Shown: positions 62,999 to 64,000 of the stretch, piece after piece | Position numbering within the stretch: the stretch's first letter is position 1 | Layout: each line of letters begins with the position of its first letter | Assembly: GCA_020161535.1 (NCBI GenBank) | Contig: JAIUNW010000002.1 | Location: 186,001-250,000 of the forward strand | DNA length: 64,000 nucleotides | Origin: Bacteroidota bacterium | Lineage (GTDB): Bacteria; Bacteroidota; Bacteroidia; Chitinophagales; Chitinophagaceae | Direction of reading: 5' to 3' | Position numbers and translations under genes: made by a program | Notes under the pieces: generated by a model | The model's database searches: none | What the model saw: the letters and a program-made list of their open reading frames with translations, nothing else | Told to the model about the DNA's origin: nothing

Positions 62999-64000
62999 AT
63001 GTCATTCAACATTCTAGATGCGGTAAAAGGCTACCTGACTCCCCAGCTTCTCGGCCAGGCGGCTTCTTATCTGGGCGAATCTGATTCTGGTATATCGAAA
63101 GCCGTTTCGGGCCTGGTTCCCGCGGCCTTGACGGGCATTATTAATAAGGCAGAAGCACCCGGTGGTGCGTCGACCATTATGGACCTGGCGCAAAAAGCAC
63201 TTGGCTCGGGCATTCTCGGCAACCTGGCATCGGGCTTCACCCAAGGTGGTGGTGGCATTCCGGATGCTGGCCCCAGCTTGTTGAGCGGCATTTTCGGCGA
63301 TAAAGTTGGTCATATAGCCAATACCATCGCCGGATGGGCAGGTATCAAAGGTTCTTCCGTGGCTTCGCTGCTCGGCTCCATTGCACCGCTGGCATTGGGC
63401 CTGCTGGGTAAACATGCGAGCGACAGCGGTTTGTCGGCTTCTGGTTTGGTATCGATGCTGAGCTCGCAGAAAAGCAATATTTTGAGTTCACTTCCCGGCG
63501 GTCTCAGCCTGGGTAGTCTTTTTGGTGGAAGCGAAGCTCCCCGCGGCGCTGCAGCACCTGTTCACCACGATGAGCCCAAAAAATCGGGCGGTTGGCTGAT
63601 GCCACTGCTGTTGGGTGTGGCTGCAGTTGCGTTGCTGTTGTACCTGGTTAAGGGTTGTGGCGGACATAAAGAAGAGTCGCACGAAATGGCCCCAGTTACT
63701 ACTGACACGGTGGCTACGGCGCCGGCAGCCACGCCTGCACCGGTTACGGCCGCCAAATCAACCCTCAAATTGAAATTGGCCGATGGCACCGAAGTGGATG
63801 TATATGAAGGCGGATTTGAGAGCGCCCTGGTGAATTGCCTGAACGATGCAACCTGTGTTGCCGGCAAAGACAAGTGGTTCGATTTCGATGATGTGAACTT
63901 CGAAGTGGGCAGTGCTAAACTGACCGAAGCCAGCATGCGTCAGATCGGAAATATTGCGACCATCCTGAAAGCCTATCCAAAAGCCAAGATCAAAATTGGC
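62999..64000 (+). CDS. DUF937 - OmpA-like peptidoglycan-binding protein (partial, runs off window end)
   Basis: From ATG 62999 (MSFNILDAVKGYLTPQLLGQ) 334 codons are open to the window edge. The N-terminal part (about 1-170) is a DUF937 domain with repeated Gly/Leu/Ser-rich helices (SKAVSGLVPAALTGII, LSGIFGDKVGHIANTIAGWAG). A single membrane segment (WLMPLLLGVAAVALLLYLV, about 199-217) and a Pro/Ala/Thr linker lead to the beginning of an OmpA C-terminal domain (FDFDDVNFEVGSAKLTEASMRQIGNIATILKAYPKAKIKI). This arrangement anchors the protein in the membrane and to peptidoglycan. The gene stands alone, 127 bp after treA; the missing C-terminus should hold the rest of the OmpA fold. Confidence 0.88.
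   Translation, partial: MSFNILDAVKGYLTPQLLGQAASYLGESDSGISKAVSGLVPAALTGIINKAEAPGGASTIMDLAQKALGSGILGNLASGFTQGGGGIPDAGPSLLSGIFGDKVGHIANTIAGWAGIKGSSVASLLGSIAPLALGLLGKHASDSGLSASGLVSMLSSQKSNILSSLPGGLSLGSLFGGSEAPRGAAAPVHHDEPKKSGGWLMPLLLGVAAVALLLYLVKGCGGHKEESHEMAPVTTDTVATAPAATPAPVTAAKSTLKLKLADGTEVDVYEGGFESALVNCLNDATCVAGKDKWFDFDDVNFEVGSAKLTEASMRQIGNIATILKAYPKAKIKIG

Overview
The window looks like a chromosomal segment of a Bacteroidota bacterium, most likely a Chitinophagaceae-type soil or aquatic member. The reasons are a SusC/SusD pair, CRTAC1-type repeat lipoproteins, the ftsX-DUF3098-uppP gene order, Bacteroidota-style promoters (TTTG-N19-TAnnTTTG before greA and before the element regulators), and RHS/YD-repeat proteins of the DUF6443 type. 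No rRNA, tRNA or CRISPR array was recognised.

Left arm (1-17.3 kb), housekeeping: an ABC-2 exporter operon with a LolA-like protein, pdxA, rsmA, a 2-hydroxyacid dehydrogenase, greA, a HIT protein, ruvC, a flippase-like membrane protein, a DUF3108 protein, a minus-strand operon ftsX-DUF3098-uppP-MFS-metallo-hydrolase, leuS, and a secreted hypothetical protein. Then (17.8-29.1 kb) comes a nutrient-uptake locus: SusC, SusD, a strong hairpin terminator, and two tandem FG-GAP/ASPIC lipoproteins.

Centre (30.1-58.2 kb), an RHS polymorphic-toxin island read on the minus strand. In transcription order it holds: a YD-repeat gene broken by two in-frame stops, a coiled-coil/outer-membrane protein, a full-length RHS protein with its own C-terminal tail and candidate immunity lipoprotein, element copy B, an orphan RHS tail with immunity gene, element copy A, and a second orphan tail with immunity gene. 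Each element copy carries a type II toxin-antitoxin pair, an XRE regulator, a primase/ATPase with CHC2 zinc finger, TOPRIM and Walker motifs, an iteron-like origin candidate, and two overlapping tyrosine recombinases. A 28-bp identical repeat encoding the RHS motif YYPFGLTM marks the start of the tail region in all three RHS copies, spaced 8,989 and 8,426 bp apart. I infer that a circular element carrying an RHS tail plus immunity integrates at this site, swaps the toxin tip of the resident RHS gene, and displaces the old tip downstream; the window would record two such events. The C-terminal winged helix of the primase and the adjacent iterons differ together between the two copies.

Right arm (58.2-64 kb): a membrane-anchored SRPBCC/GyrI-like protein paralogous to one at the left edge of the island, a secreted GH65 enzyme next to a secreted trehalase (alpha-glucoside use), and a DUF937-OmpA protein running off the end. 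Two paralogs flanking the island suggest it separated an older tandem pair. All functional calls come from reading motifs; no searches were run.
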